Source: Pseudomonadota bacterium
GTDB lineage: Bacteria > Pseudomonadota > Gammaproteobacteria > Burkholderiales > Burkholderiaceae_D
Assembly: GCA_023416415.1 (NCBI GenBank)
Contig: JAEZHR010000124.1
Location: 1-25,217 of the forward strand
Direction of reading: 5' to 3'
DNA length: 25,217 bases
This document shows positions 8,427 to 16,874 of the stretch, piece after piece. Both the position numbers and the translations under genes were made by a program. The number at the start of each line of letters is the position of its first letter. Position 1 is the first letter of the stretch. The notes under the pieces are model-generated. The model searched no databases, was not told the DNA's origin, and saw only the letters and a list, made by a program, of their open reading frames with translations.

Positions 8427-8966
8427 TTACTTGCCGTGCTGGCGGTTGTAAGCGGCAATGCCATTGAGAATTTCCTGACGCGCGGCGTCCGGACCTTCCC
8501 AACCTTCGACCTTCACCCACTTGCCTGGCTCCAGATCCTTGTAATGCTCGAAGAAGTGCTGAATCTGCTGCAGACGCAGCGGATTGAGGTCTTCCGGCTT
8601 CTGCCAGTGCGTATAGATGGGCAACACTTTGTCAACCGGCACAGCCAACAGCTTGGCATCACCACCTGCCTCGTCCTTCATCTTCAGCACGCCGATCGGG
8701 CGGCAACGCACCACGACGCCGGGCAGCAGAGCAAACGGCGTGATCACCAGCACGTCGACCGGATCGCCGTCGTCGGAAATCGTCTGCGGGACGTAACCGT
8801 AATTGCATGGATAGTGCATCGAGGTCCCCATGAAACGATCGACGAAAATCGCACCGGTGTCCTTGTCGACTTCGTACTTGATCGGATCGGCATTCATGGG
8901 AATCTCGATGATCACATTGAAATCGTTCGGCACGTCGCGTCCGGGCGGCACATTGTTCAAGCTCAT
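8427..8966 (-). CDS. ppa: Inorganic pyrophosphatase (family I)
   Basis: A cytoplasmic Mg2+-dependent enzyme that hydrolyses pyrophosphate to two phosphates and so pulls biosynthetic reactions forward. The 179-residue length is typical of bacterial family I. The signature DDGDPVDV is at residues 65-72, with the metal-binding aspartates, and the flanking YPCNYGYVPQT and KVLPIYTHW blocks are conserved. The open frame runs further upstream, but the ATG at 8966 follows an AGAGAG ribosome site and gives the family N-terminus. It lies downstream of hemY on the same strand, 91 bases away, and probably has its own promoter. Confidence 0.97.
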   Translation of the reverse strand: MSLNNVPPGRDVPNDFNVIIEIPMNADPIKYEVDKDTGAIFVDRFMGTSMHYPCNYGYVPQTISDDGDPVDVLVITPFALLPGVVVRCRPIGVLKMKDEAGGDAKLLAVPVDKVLPIYTHWQKPEDLNPLRLQQIQHFFEHYKDLEPGKWVKVEGWEGPDAARQEILNGIAAYNRQHGK

Positions 8967-9015
8967 GATGCTCTCTTTGATGTGGTGAAAATCCAGGGGA
9001 TGGAAAAAAGCGGCG

Positions 9016-9021
9016 ATTATA
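9016..9021 (-). promoter_or_regulatory. Putative -10 box for ppa
   Basis: A perfect TATAAT on the minus strand lies in the hemY-ppa gap. It would give a start near 9009 and a leader of about 43 bases. I see no good -35 hexamer at 16-18 bases, so it may need an activator, or ppa may also be read from the hem operon. Confidence 0.4.
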
Positions 9022-9057
9022 TCCCGCTTTCTCTTGTATATATTGCAGCGCAACAGA

Positions 9058-10251
9058 TCAGTAGATGGTCCCGAGTGCGCACTGTCGATAATGCGACGCG
9101 GCCTCCTCCGGCTGGCTCAGTGCCTCATGCATTTGCGCCAGCTTCAGGTGGGCAGCCCGCACCGTCTGCGAATCCGTGGCACCCGCCAGCGCGGCTTCCA
9201 GATGCCGCTGCGCCTTGCCCCAGAGGTTCTGGCGCAGGCACAAGGCGCCCAACGTGAGTTCGAGTTCAGGCTCGTTCGGCCGGGACTGCAGCCATTTCTC
9301 GCAGCGCTCGATCTGCAACAGCAGCGCCTGCGTGCCTTCCGCTGCCGCACAGCGGGCATATGCGCGCACCAGGCGATCGTCCCACTCGGCCTCGAGCGCC
9401 TTTTCAATCACGTTGCGCGCCTGATCCTGCAATCCACAATCGCAGAAGGCGTTTGCCGCCTGCAATGCAATCGGTGAGCGCAGGCGGTCCGCCGTCGGCA
9501 CTGCGTCCCAAAAAAGGCGCAGCGACTCGGGATCTCGCTGCGAAGCCAGAAGATCGTCATAGGCGAGTTCGCGCAGGCGGCGCGCCGCGGCAGGATGCAG
9601 GGCATTGCGCTTGTCGAGCACGCGCACCAGGCGCAGCACCTCTGCCCAATTGCGCTCCTGTTGATTGGCCTTGAGCGCCAGCCGCAGCGCGTGAATGTGA
9701 CGCGTGCCCTCGGTACCAAGCTCGCGCACGGCCTCCAGCGCCGCTTCGGATTCGTGTTCATCGACCGCAAGATCGATGCTCGTCATGAGCCGTGCCGTCC
9801 GCATCGCAGGATCTCCCTCGATGCGCGCAAGCCATGTGTCCCGCCGCTCGGGCTGTCCGATCCGGTGCGCCGCGCGGGCACCGATCAGCGCTGCCACCCC
9901 GGCATTCTCAGGCACCTTCGATGCGCGCTCGGCCGCCTTCTCCGCATGACCGAAGCGGCCTTCGAACAAGGCCTTCAGCGCCTCGCGCAAGGCCTTGTTT
10001 CCATCGCGTTCGCGCTTGTCGCGGCGGTACTCGGCCACGCGGGCCGGCATGCGCCGCGTGGTACGGATCGCCCCAAACACAAGCTGCAGCACGAAATACA
10101 GCAGCGCCAGCAGCAGAATGAAGAAGTTGAGCGACATGTCGATCCGGTACGGCGGATAGAACAGCACCACGTTGCCCGGATTGAAGCGCGCGGCGACGGC
10201 CAGGCCGATGGCCAGCGCGAACAGGATGACGATCGAGATCAGTGTGCGCAT
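9058..10251 (-). CDS. hemY: HemY-type tetrapyrrole-biosynthesis-associated membrane protein
   Basis: A 397-residue proteobacterial HemY, not the Gram-positive protoporphyrinogen oxidase of the same name. The family is tied genetically to late haem synthesis, but its exact biochemical role is unclear. Two membrane helices at about residues 4-22 and 41-60 frame the conserved FNPGNVVLFYPPYRIDMS segment (HemY_N domain). The rest is alpha-helical with TPR-like repeats, including an RPNEPELELTLGALCLRQN-type repeat near the C-terminus. The frame continues upstream, but the ATG at 10251 starts right at the first membrane helix. It begins ten bases after the hemX stop, so translation is probably coupled. 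It is the last hem gene of the hemC-hemD-hemX-hemY run. Confidence 0.93.
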   Translation of the reverse strand: MRTLISIVILFALAIGLAVAARFNPGNVVLFYPPYRIDMSLNFFILLLALLYFVLQLVFGAIRTTRRMPARVAEYRRDKRERDGNKALREALKALFEGRFGHAEKAAERASKVPENAGVAALIGARAAHRIGQPERRDTWLARIEGDPAMRTARLMTSIDLAVDEHESEAALEAVRELGTEGTRHIHALRLALKANQQERNWAEVLRLVRVLDKRNALHPAAARRLRELAYDDLLASQRDPESLRLFWDAVPTADRLRSPIALQAANAFCDCGLQDQARNVIEKALEAEWDDRLVRAYARCAAAEGTQALLLQIERCEKWLQSRPNEPELELTLGALCLRQNLWGKAQRHLEAALAGATDSQTVRAAHLKLAQMHEALSQPEEAASHYRQCALGTIY

Positions 10252-10261
10252 GGACTTCGAC

Positions 10262-11398
10262 CTAAGGAACGTTCGAAGCCGGCTTGCCGCCGCGCACCGC
10301 ATTCAGGCTCGCACTCAGGCTCGGCAACTCGATCGACAGCGGACTTTGCTGTACCTGGCGCAGCAATGCCTGCACGGTCTGGGTTTCGCGTGCGCGCGCG
10401 TCGAAATACTGCGCAATGATGTCCTGAGCTGATGCAAGGTCGCTGCTCAAGGCAGCCTCATTTCGCGTCAGCAGTGCAAGACGTGCATTGAGCAGGCGCA
10501 GCTTGAGATTTTCGCGCACGAAGTAAGCCTCGGACGGAGACAGCAGCAATGCGTCCGGTTCCTGTACGTTGCGTACCCGGATCACTTGCCGGATGTCGTG
10601 CCAGAACTCGCTCGACCAGCTTTGCCACAGATTCTCGATTCGAGCCAGCCAATCGGCCTTCTCGCCCGAATCCACCGGCGGCGCGGAACGCCTTTCGATC
10701 TTGGGTTCGGCAGCGCCCTCTGCCGGCCGCTCGCCGACCAGCAGCGGCATCTTGTCGATCTGGTTGATGGCGCTGTCCAGGCGCAATGCAATGGCCGACA
10801 AGTCGACCGACGGCAGGGCTTTGAGTCGCTCCAGGTCCTCGCCGATTGCACGGCGCAGGCGCAGAAACTGCGGTGTGTCGGATTGCGCAATCCGCGTCTC
10901 TGCATTTTGCAGCGCGATAATCGCGCCCTGCACATTGCCGGCCAGTTGCAGCTGCTGGTTTGCCGTAGACAGGACCTGCTCGATTTCGGCCAGCGTCCAG
11001 TCGTCGCGCGAGCGCGCCAGTTCCTGGTACATCTGTTCGAGCGCAAGCTGCTGGCTCTGGGTCTCGCCCTGCCGGTTTTCGATCACGTTGACCTTGGCTT
11101 GCAGCGCCTGCAGGTTTTCCTGCATTGACTTGAGCATGACCCGGCTTTCGGTGGCCACGACTTCGCCGCTGCGCAGCCGCTGTGCCACATCCTCGCGCAC
11201 ATCGGCAATCTGCTGTTGTGCATACCACCATTGGCCGAGCAGAAGCACGGCCACCAAGGCAACCGCAAGCGCGAGCATGCGGTTGCCTGCCGCGCCCGCC
11301 CGGGCCGGCGCTGATGGCGCGGTCGAAGCGACAGTATCAGGTGCGCTGGATGATGGATCGGACGGCTTGACGTCAGAGGTCGGAGGGGATGCGTTCAT
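10262..11398 (-). CDS. hemX: HemX family protein
   Basis: A 378-residue single-pass membrane protein of the HemX family, sometimes labelled uroporphyrinogen-III C-methyltransferase although it lacks the methyltransferase fold. Residues 1-40 are a Ser/Pro/Ala-rich cytoplasmic tail. A membrane helix spans about 41-59, and a long helical, Gln-rich coiled-coil region follows (about 60-200). Its stop-start junction with hemD is a four-base ATGA overlap at 11395-11398, strong evidence for co-translation. The function is unproven in the family; association with haem synthesis is inferred from the conserved gene order. Confidence 0.92.
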   Translation of the reverse strand: MNASPPTSDVKPSDPSSSAPDTVASTAPSAPARAGAAGNRMLALAVALVAVLLLGQWWYAQQQIADVREDVAQRLRSGEVVATESRVMLKSMQENLQALQAKVNVIENRQGETQSQQLALEQMYQELARSRDDWTLAEIEQVLSTANQQLQLAGNVQGAIIALQNAETRIAQSDTPQFLRLRRAIGEDLERLKALPSVDLSAIALRLDSAINQIDKMPLLVGERPAEGAAEPKIERRSAPPVDSGEKADWLARIENLWQSWSSEFWHDIRQVIRVRNVQEPDALLLSPSEAYFVRENLKLRLLNARLALLTRNEAALSSDLASAQDIIAQYFDARARETQTVQALLRQVQQSPLSIELPSLSASLNAVRGGKPASNVP

Positions 11399-12174
11399 GG
11401 TCGGGATTGTAACGCTGCCAAAAGCTGATCGTCGCCCGAAGCGGTCACGATCAGGTCTTCGCAGCCGAAAGATTGCGCGGTTTCTGCGATGCGCTTGTGC
11501 GGAACGATCAGGCGCTGCCGGCGCAGACTAGCAAGACCGGCGTCGCCGCGCACCTCCAGTACAAAATCGTGCAGGATGCGCATGGCTTCGGAACTGGTGA
11601 TCAGCCATTCGGCGCCGTCGTCGAGCAGCCGAACCAGCTGCGCGCGCCGTTGTGCATCGAGCGCCGGCGCGGTGCGCCGATAGGCAGCTACCGGATCGAC
11701 CTGCACGCCGGCCGCGCGCAGCGCGTCAGCCAAAAACTCGCGACCGCTTTCGCCGCGCACGATCAGCACGCGCTGGCCACGCAATGCATCGCGATCCAGG
11801 ATCTCCACCAAGGCTTCGGAGTCGCTGCGACGCGGGTCCTCCGGGCTGTAGATGCGCGCGTTCGCGTCGGTGATTCCGTGCCGGGCCAACGCACTGCGAC
11901 TGCCTGCGCCCACGACCCCGATCGCCACGGCGGATGGCCAGCGCTGGACCAGGGGTAACGCAGCGTCAATGGCGTTCGGACTGACAAAGGCGACCATCGC
12001 ATAGTCTTCCAGCCGCGCCATCCGTTCGTGCAACGGCGCGAGATCGTCCAACGGCAGGATGTCGAGCAAGGGGAACACCACGGCCGCGCGCCCCAGCCTG
12101 CTCACCTTGTCGGCCAAGGGCAGCGCTTGCACAAGCGGGCGCGTGACAACGACGGGCGGCAGGCTGTCGCTCAT
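11395..12174 (-). CDS. hemD: Uroporphyrinogen-III synthase
   Basis: HemD cyclises hydroxymethylbilane to uroporphyrinogen III with inversion of ring D, the branch point for haem, sirohaem and cobalamin. The 259-residue protein has the expected two-lobed, low-conservation sequence, with VVVTRP at the start, FVSPNAIDAA in the first lobe and LITSSEAMRIL in the second. The ATG at 12174 is preferred. The frame is open back to a TTG at 12213 that would overlap the hemC stop codon, a possible alternative start adding 13 residues. It sits between hemC and hemX. Confidence 0.93.
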   Translation of the reverse strand: MSDSLPPVVVTRPLVQALPLADKVSRLGRAAVVFPLLDILPLDDLAPLHERMARLEDYAMVAFVSPNAIDAALPLVQRWPSAVAIGVVGAGSRSALARHGITDANARIYSPEDPRRSDSEALVEILDRDALRGQRVLIVRGESGREFLADALRAAGVQVDPVAAYRRTAPALDAQRRAQLVRLLDDGAEWLITSSEAMRILHDFVLEVRGDAGLASLRRQRLIVPHKRIAETAQSFGCEDLIVTASGDDQLLAALQSRP

Positions 12175-12209
12175 GTTCAACGTGGTACTTCGCTCGGTTC
12201 GAATTGATT

Positions 12210-13151
12210 TCAAGCCTGTGCGCGGCAGCTTGCAAGAATGTCTTCGGCGCCCTGCACACGCAAGGCTTGCGCGACCTGCTCGCCGAGTTGTTCGGGGCGA
12301 TCAGCCGGCCCTTGCGCTTCGGCCCGCGCCACGCGCCGACCGTCCGGCGTGGCCACCATGGCGCGCAGACGCATGCTGTCGCCGCTCACTTCGGCAAAGG
12401 CGGCCAGCGGAATCTGACAGCTGCCGCCAAAAATGCGCGAGACCGTGCGCTCGGCACGGACCGCCTGCGCGGTCGGCAAATGATTCAGCGGCGCCAGCAC
12501 CTGCAGCAGCTCTGGACGCCCGGCCGGCACTTCAATCGCCATTGCACCCTGCCCGGCGGCAGGCAAGCTTTGTTCCGGCGCGAGCAGGCTGCGGATGCGT
12601 TGCGTCAGTCCCAGACGCTTGAGGCCTGCGGCCGCCAGGATGATGGCGGCATAGTCGCCACGATCTAGCTTGCCCAGACGCGTATCCAGGTTGCCGCGCA
12701 GGGGCTGCACCACCAACTTCGGATAGCGCGCGGAGATCATGGCCTGGCGACGCAGGCTGCTCGTACCGACCACCGCGCCGACGGGCAGCGCATCGAGGTC
12801 GGGATAGTCGTTCGAGACAAAAGCGTCGCGCGGATCTTCGCGTTCCAGCACTGCAGCCAGCGCAAAACCCTCGGGCAGCTCCATCGGCACGTCCTTGAGC
12901 GAGTGCACGGCGAGATCGGCACGGCCTTCGGACATTGCCACTTCCAGTTCCTTGACAAACAAGCCCTTGCCACCGATCTTGGACAAGGCGCGATCGAGAA
13001 TGCGGTCCCCCTGGGTGGTCATGCCCAGGATTTCAACACAGCAGCGTGGATATAATTCGGCCAACCTGGCGCGTACGTGCTCGGCTTGCCACATGGCGAG
13101 CCGGCTCTCGCGCGAGGCGATCACCAGTCTGGAAGGGAAAGAAGCGTTCAC
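12210..13151 (-). CDS. hemC: Porphobilinogen deaminase (hydroxymethylbilane synthase)
   Basis: HemC joins four porphobilinogen units into hydroxymethylbilane using a covalently bound dipyrromethane cofactor. The 313-residue length is normal. Conserved features are IASRESRLAMWQAE near the N-terminus, the catalytic Asp87 in HSLKDVP, the arginine-rich GTSSLRRQA, and the cofactor-bearing Cys245 in GGSCQIPLAA. The start is a GTG at 13151; no ATG fits, because the next one upstream is 52 codons back and would run into the divergent ppc gene. This is the first gene of the hem operon, so its promoter should lie in the 106-base gap with ppc. Confidence 0.96.
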   Translation of the reverse strand: MNASFPSRLVIASRESRLAMWQAEHVRARLAELYPRCCVEILGMTTQGDRILDRALSKIGGKGLFVKELEVAMSEGRADLAVHSLKDVPMELPEGFALAAVLEREDPRDAFVSNDYPDLDALPVGAVVGTSSLRRQAMISARYPKLVVQPLRGNLDTRLGKLDRGDYAAIILAAAGLKRLGLTQRIRSLLAPEQSLPAAGQGAMAIEVPAGRPELLQVLAPLNHLPTAQAVRAERTVSRIFGGSCQIPLAAFAEVSGDSMRLRAMVATPDGRRVARAEAQGPADRPEQLGEQVAQALRVQGAEDILASCRAQA

Positions 13152-13257
13152 GGCGGGTACTTTCTGATTCGACGCTGCTCGCAGCAGGGCCTCGCATCTT
13201 ATCACGCCCCCTCTTGCAATCCGTTGCCCAACAACCTCCATCCAAGCAGGATCCTTG

Positions 13258-16083
13258 ATGCCCAAGTCCACCCCGCGCCATTTGAGCAGGCGCTCCACCA
13301 ACGACAAGGATCAGCCGCTGAAGGAAGATATCCGCCTGCTCGGCCGCTTGCTGGGCAATGTACTGCGCGAACAAGAAGGCGAGGATGTTTTCCACGTTGT
13401 CGAAACGATACGCCAGACGGCGGTGCATTTCCGCCGCGAAACCGACTCCGGCGCAGGGGCCGAACTCGACAAGCTCCTCAGGAAACTCACGCGCGACCAG
13501 ACCAATGCAGTAGTGCGTGCCTTTTCCTATTTTTCGCACCTCGCAAACATTGCCGAAGATCGCCACCACAACCGGCGCCGCCGCGCGCACCTGCTGGCCG
13601 GCTCCGCAGCGCAGCAGGGCAGCATCGCCTGGGCCCTGGAACGACTGAATCAGGACGGGGTGCAGGGCGCGGCGGTGCGCCGCTTCTTCCACGAGGCCCT
13701 GGTGTCTCCGGTACTCACCGCACACCCGACGGAAGTGCAACGCAAGAGCATTCTCGACGCCGAACGCGAGATCGCCCGCCTGCTGGCCGAACGCGACCTG
13801 CCGCTGACGCCACGCGAATTGGCGCGCAACACCCAACTTCTGCACGCGCGTATTGCAACCTTGTGGCAGACGCGCATGCTGCGCTACAGCCGTCTGACCG
13901 TCGCCGACGAAATCGAGAACGCGCTGTCCTATTACCGCATCACCTTCCTGCGCGAAGTGCCGCAACTATACGACGACATCCAGCACGAGGTGGCAACCCA
14001 TTTTCCGCAGCGTCACGGCGATGCCGCCTTTCCAGCCTTTCTGCAGATGGGCAGCTGGATCGGCGGCGACCGCGACGGCAATCCCAACGTGAACGCCGAC
14101 ACGATGCGCCACGCCGTGACGCGCCAGTCCGCGACCGTGTTCGAGTTCTACCTGGACGAAGTGCACGCGCTGGGTGCCGAACTGTCGGTCTCGACGCTGC
14201 TCACCGGCGTCACTCCGCAGCTCGAGAGCCTGGCGGCTGCTTCACCCGATCAATCCGAACATCGCGCCGACGAACCCTATCGCCGGGCACTGATCGGCAT
14301 GTATGCGCGGCTTGCCGCAACGGCCCGTGCGCTCGGCGCTGCCCATGTATTGCGTCAGGAAGTCGGTCCCGCCACACCGTATGCGAACGCCGAGGAATTC
14401 GCGCGCGACCTTGCCATCGTGTCCGACTCGCTGGACGCCAATCACGCGGGCGCACTTGCCCTCCCGCGGCTGGAACCGCTCATGCGCGCCGCCACGGTGT
14501 TCGGCTTTCACCTGGCTTCGCTCGACATGCGCCAAAGTTCGGACGTGCATGAACGCGTGGTAACCGAACTGCTGGAGCGTACCGGAGTGCAAGCCGGTTA
14601 TGGCGCTCTGTCCGAACCGGAAAGGATTGCGCTGCTGCTGCGCGAACTGGAAACGCCACGCCTGTCGCACTCACCCTACCTTGCGTATTCCGAAGAAACC
14701 CGCTCGGAACTGGACGTCATGCGTGCGGCGCAAGAAATTCGCCGGCGCTACGGCGCACACGCCATTCGCAACTACATCATTTCGCATACGGAAACCGTGT
14801 CCGACCTGCTCGAAGTCCTGCTGCTGCAGAAGGAGGCTGGCCTGCTGCGGTTCGAGAATGGACGCATGACTGCCGACCTGATGGTCATCCCGCTGTTCGA
14901 GACCATCCCTGATCTGCGATGTGCGCCGGAGATCATGGGAAGTTTTCTTGCTCTGCCGCTGGTGCGCGCCCTGGTTTCGCAGCAAGGGGAACAGCAGGAA
15001 GTCATGCTCGGCTATTCGGATTCGAACAAGGACGGCGGCTTCCTGACCTCGAACTGGGAGCTGTACAAGGCCGAGATCCGGTTGGTCGAGGTATTCGATA
15101 GCACCGGCGTCAGATTGCGTCTGTTTCACGGCCGCGGCGGGACAGTAGGACGGGGCGGCGGGCCCAGCTACGAAGCCATTCTGGCCCAGCCTCCCGGCAC
15201 CGTGAACGGACAGTTGAGGTTGACCGAGCAAGGGGAAATCATTGCATCCAAGTTCTCCGATCCCGAGATTGGTCGCCGCAACCTGGAACTGCTGGTTGCC
15301 GCCACGCTGGAGGCAACGCTTGCCCCGCACGGAACCGAAGCCCGGCAGACGAAGCGCCTCGCCCAGTTCGAAGCCGTGATGACCGAGCTGTCCGAGCGTG
15401 CCCACCGTGCCTACCGCAGTCTGGTCTATGAAACGCCCGGCTTCACCGACTACTTTTTTGCCGCCACACCCATCGCCGAGATCGCCGAACTGAACATCGG
15501 CTCGCGCCCGGCCTCGCGCAAGGCAAGTCGTCGTATTGAAGATCTTCGGGCAATTCCCTGGGGATTCTCGTGGGGGCAGTGCCGCCTTCTGCTGCCAGGC
15601 TGGTACGGCATCGGCAGTGCGGTTGATTCCTGGCTGCACGAGGACGCCGGCCAGACCCGGGCGCGTCTGGCCATGCTGCGCGCAATGCTCCGGGAATGGC
15701 CGTTCTTCGCGGCCTTGCTGTCAAACATGGACATGGTGCTGGCCAAGACCGATCTTGCGGTCGCGTCGCGTTATGCGAAGCTCGTCGCCGATCGCAAGCT
15801 GCGCAATGCGATCTTCAAGCGCATCGTCGACGAGCACGAGCGTTCTGCACGCTGCCTGTCGCAGATTACGGGGGCCAAGGAAAGGCTGGCTGGAAATCCG
15901 CTGCTGGCGCGCTCGATCAGAAACCGCTTCGCCTACCTCGATCCACTGAATCACCTGCAGGTCGAGCTGATCAAGCGCCGCCGGACCGCGGTCGCACAAG
16001 ATCGGCCGCTGGACGAACGGATCCAGCGTGGCATTCACCTGTCCATCAACGGAATTGCGGCCGGATTGAGAAATACCGGCTGA
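13258..16083 (+). CDS. ppc: Phosphoenolpyruvate carboxylase
   Basis: This cytoplasmic anaplerotic enzyme fixes bicarbonate onto phosphoenolpyruvate to give oxaloacetate. The 941-residue protein is full length. Catalytic His156 lies in LTAHPTEVQRKS, Lys591 in LGYSDSNKDGG, and the glycine-rich loop FHGRGGTVGRGGG is at about 623-635. The C-terminus ends in the invariant NTG that forms part of the active site. AGGA at 13248-13251 is spaced correctly for the ATG at 13258. The gene diverges from hemC and converges on algR with a 17-base gap. It separates algR from hemC, which are neighbours in Pseudomonas. Confidence 0.98.
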   Translation: MPKSTPRHLSRRSTNDKDQPLKEDIRLLGRLLGNVLREQEGEDVFHVVETIRQTAVHFRRETDSGAGAELDKLLRKLTRDQTNAVVRAFSYFSHLANIAEDRHHNRRRRAHLLAGSAAQQGSIAWALERLNQDGVQGAAVRRFFHEALVSPVLTAHPTEVQRKSILDAEREIARLLAERDLPLTPRELARNTQLLHARIATLWQTRMLRYSRLTVADEIENALSYYRITFLREVPQLYDDIQHEVATHFPQRHGDAAFPAFLQMGSWIGGDRDGNPNVNADTMRHAVTRQSATVFEFYLDEVHALGAELSVSTLLTGVTPQLESLAAASPDQSEHRADEPYRRALIGMYARLAATARALGAAHVLRQEVGPATPYANAEEFARDLAIVSDSLDANHAGALALPRLEPLMRAATVFGFHLASLDMRQSSDVHERVVTELLERTGVQAGYGALSEPERIALLLRELETPRLSHSPYLAYSEETRSELDVMRAAQEIRRRYGAHAIRNYIISHTETVSDLLEVLLLQKEAGLLRFENGRMTADLMVIPLFETIPDLRCAPEIMGSFLALPLVRALVSQQGEQQEVMLGYSDSNKDGGFLTSNWELYKAEIRLVEVFDSTGVRLRLFHGRGGTVGRGGGPSYEAILAQPPGTVNGQLRLTEQGEIIASKFSDPEIGRRNLELLVAATLEATLAPHGTEARQTKRLAQFEAVMTELSERAHRAYRSLVYETPGFTDYFFAATPIAEIAELNIGSRPASRKASRRIEDLRAIPWGFSWGQCRLLLPGWYGIGSAVDSWLHEDAGQTRARLAMLRAMLREWPFFAALLSNMDMVLAKTDLAVASRYAKLVADRKLRNAIFKRIVDEHERSARCLSQITGAKERLAGNPLLARSIRNRFAYLDPLNHLQVELIKRRRTAVAQDRPLDERIQRGIHLSINGIAAGLRNTG

Positions 16084-16100
16084 ATACCCTGCCAGCGTGG

Positions 16101-16874
16101 TCAGCGCAACAGCGGCTTGACTACGCCCCACTGCCGCCGTGAAATCGGCAGTCGCTCGTCGATGTCGCGCAGAATGACCTGCCACGCATCCTGCACCCGT
16201 TCGCCGTCCTCGGCCGCAAGCACGGCACGCTCGACGCCCAGGATCGCGTCACGCGCGACCAGTGCACTGCGGTGCACGCGCACGAAATGCGCGGCAAGCT
16301 CATCCTCGATCGAAGCCAACGACTCCTCCACCAGGTATTCGCGCTCACGGGTGCGCAGCGTCACGTACTTCAGCTCCGCCCGGCAATACAGGACTTCGGA
16401 GACCGGGACCAGAATCACTCTCCCCCGCTCCTGCACCGAGAAGTGCCGGCGCACAGGCTGCTGCGTCCCGGTCAACGCCGCCAGCGCGGCCGTCGCACGC
16501 TCGCGCATGGCCGCAGCGTGTGCGATCGCCGCGGCAAGTCGCGCTGCACGTACCGGCTTGAGCAGATAGTCGACCGCATGCACCTCGAAGGCCTGGAGCG
16601 CATGAGAATCGAAGGCGGTGACGAACACGACCGCCGGTGCGTCCGTGCTGCGCGCAAGCTGGGCAGCGAGATCAAGGCCGGTCGCGCCGGGCATCTGCAC
16701 GTCCAGCAGCAGCACGTCTGGCTGCAGCACGGGCAACACCGCAAGCGCTTCGGCTGCGCTTGCTGCCTCGCCGACCAGCAGGTGCGGACAATCGTCCGCG
16801 ATATCGGCCAGCAGCGTGCGCAAGCGCGTCCGCGCAGGCGCCTCGTCGTCGACGATCATCAGGCGCGGAATCAC
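16101..16874 (-). CDS. algR: LytTR-family response regulator, AlgR type
   Basis: A 257-residue two-component transcription regulator. An N-terminal receiver domain has the acidic pair DDE (9-11), phospho-acceptor Asp58 (LLLDVQMPG) and Lys106 (LLKP). After a helical linker, a LytTR DNA-binding domain covers about 143-245 (VPVSEVLYCRAELKYVTLRT, FVRVHRSALVARDAI). The start is GTG at 16874, overlapping the kinase stop as GTGA; an internal ATG at 16859 is possible but would trim the first receiver strand. The position between argH/algZ and the hem genes matches AlgR of Pseudomonas, which controls alginate, twitching and virulence genes there. Targets here are unknown. Confidence 0.9.
   Translation of the reverse strand: MIPRLMIVDDEAPARTRLRTLLADIADDCPHLLVGEAASAAEALAVLPVLQPDVLLLDVQMPGATGLDLAAQLARSTDAPAVVFVTAFDSHALQAFEVHAVDYLLKPVRAARLAAAIAHAAAMRERATAALAALTGTQQPVRRHFSVQERGRVILVPVSEVLYCRAELKYVTLRTREREYLVEESLASIEDELAAHFVRVHRSALVARDAILGVERAVLAAEDGERVQDAWQVILRDIDERLPISRRQWGVVKPLLR

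Noticed and set aside
8241..9257. A 338-codon plus-strand frame opposite ppa
   Set aside because: It lies antisense to ppa and the 3' end of hemY, both securely identified, and has no recognisable domain.
13050..13060. TATAAT-like string inside hemC
   Set aside because: It lies within the coding sequence, reads toward ppc from inside the gene, and has no -35 partner; probably chance.
13174..13187. Small inverted repeat CTGCT-CGC-AGCAG in the hemC-ppc gap
   Set aside because: A five-base stem with a three-base loop is too common in GC-rich DNA to support an operator by itself.
13077..14552. A 491-codon open frame overlapping the start of ppc in another frame
   Set aside because: Its translation is Arg/Pro-rich low-complexity sequence typical of frame-shifted GC-rich DNA, and ppc is clearly the real gene.
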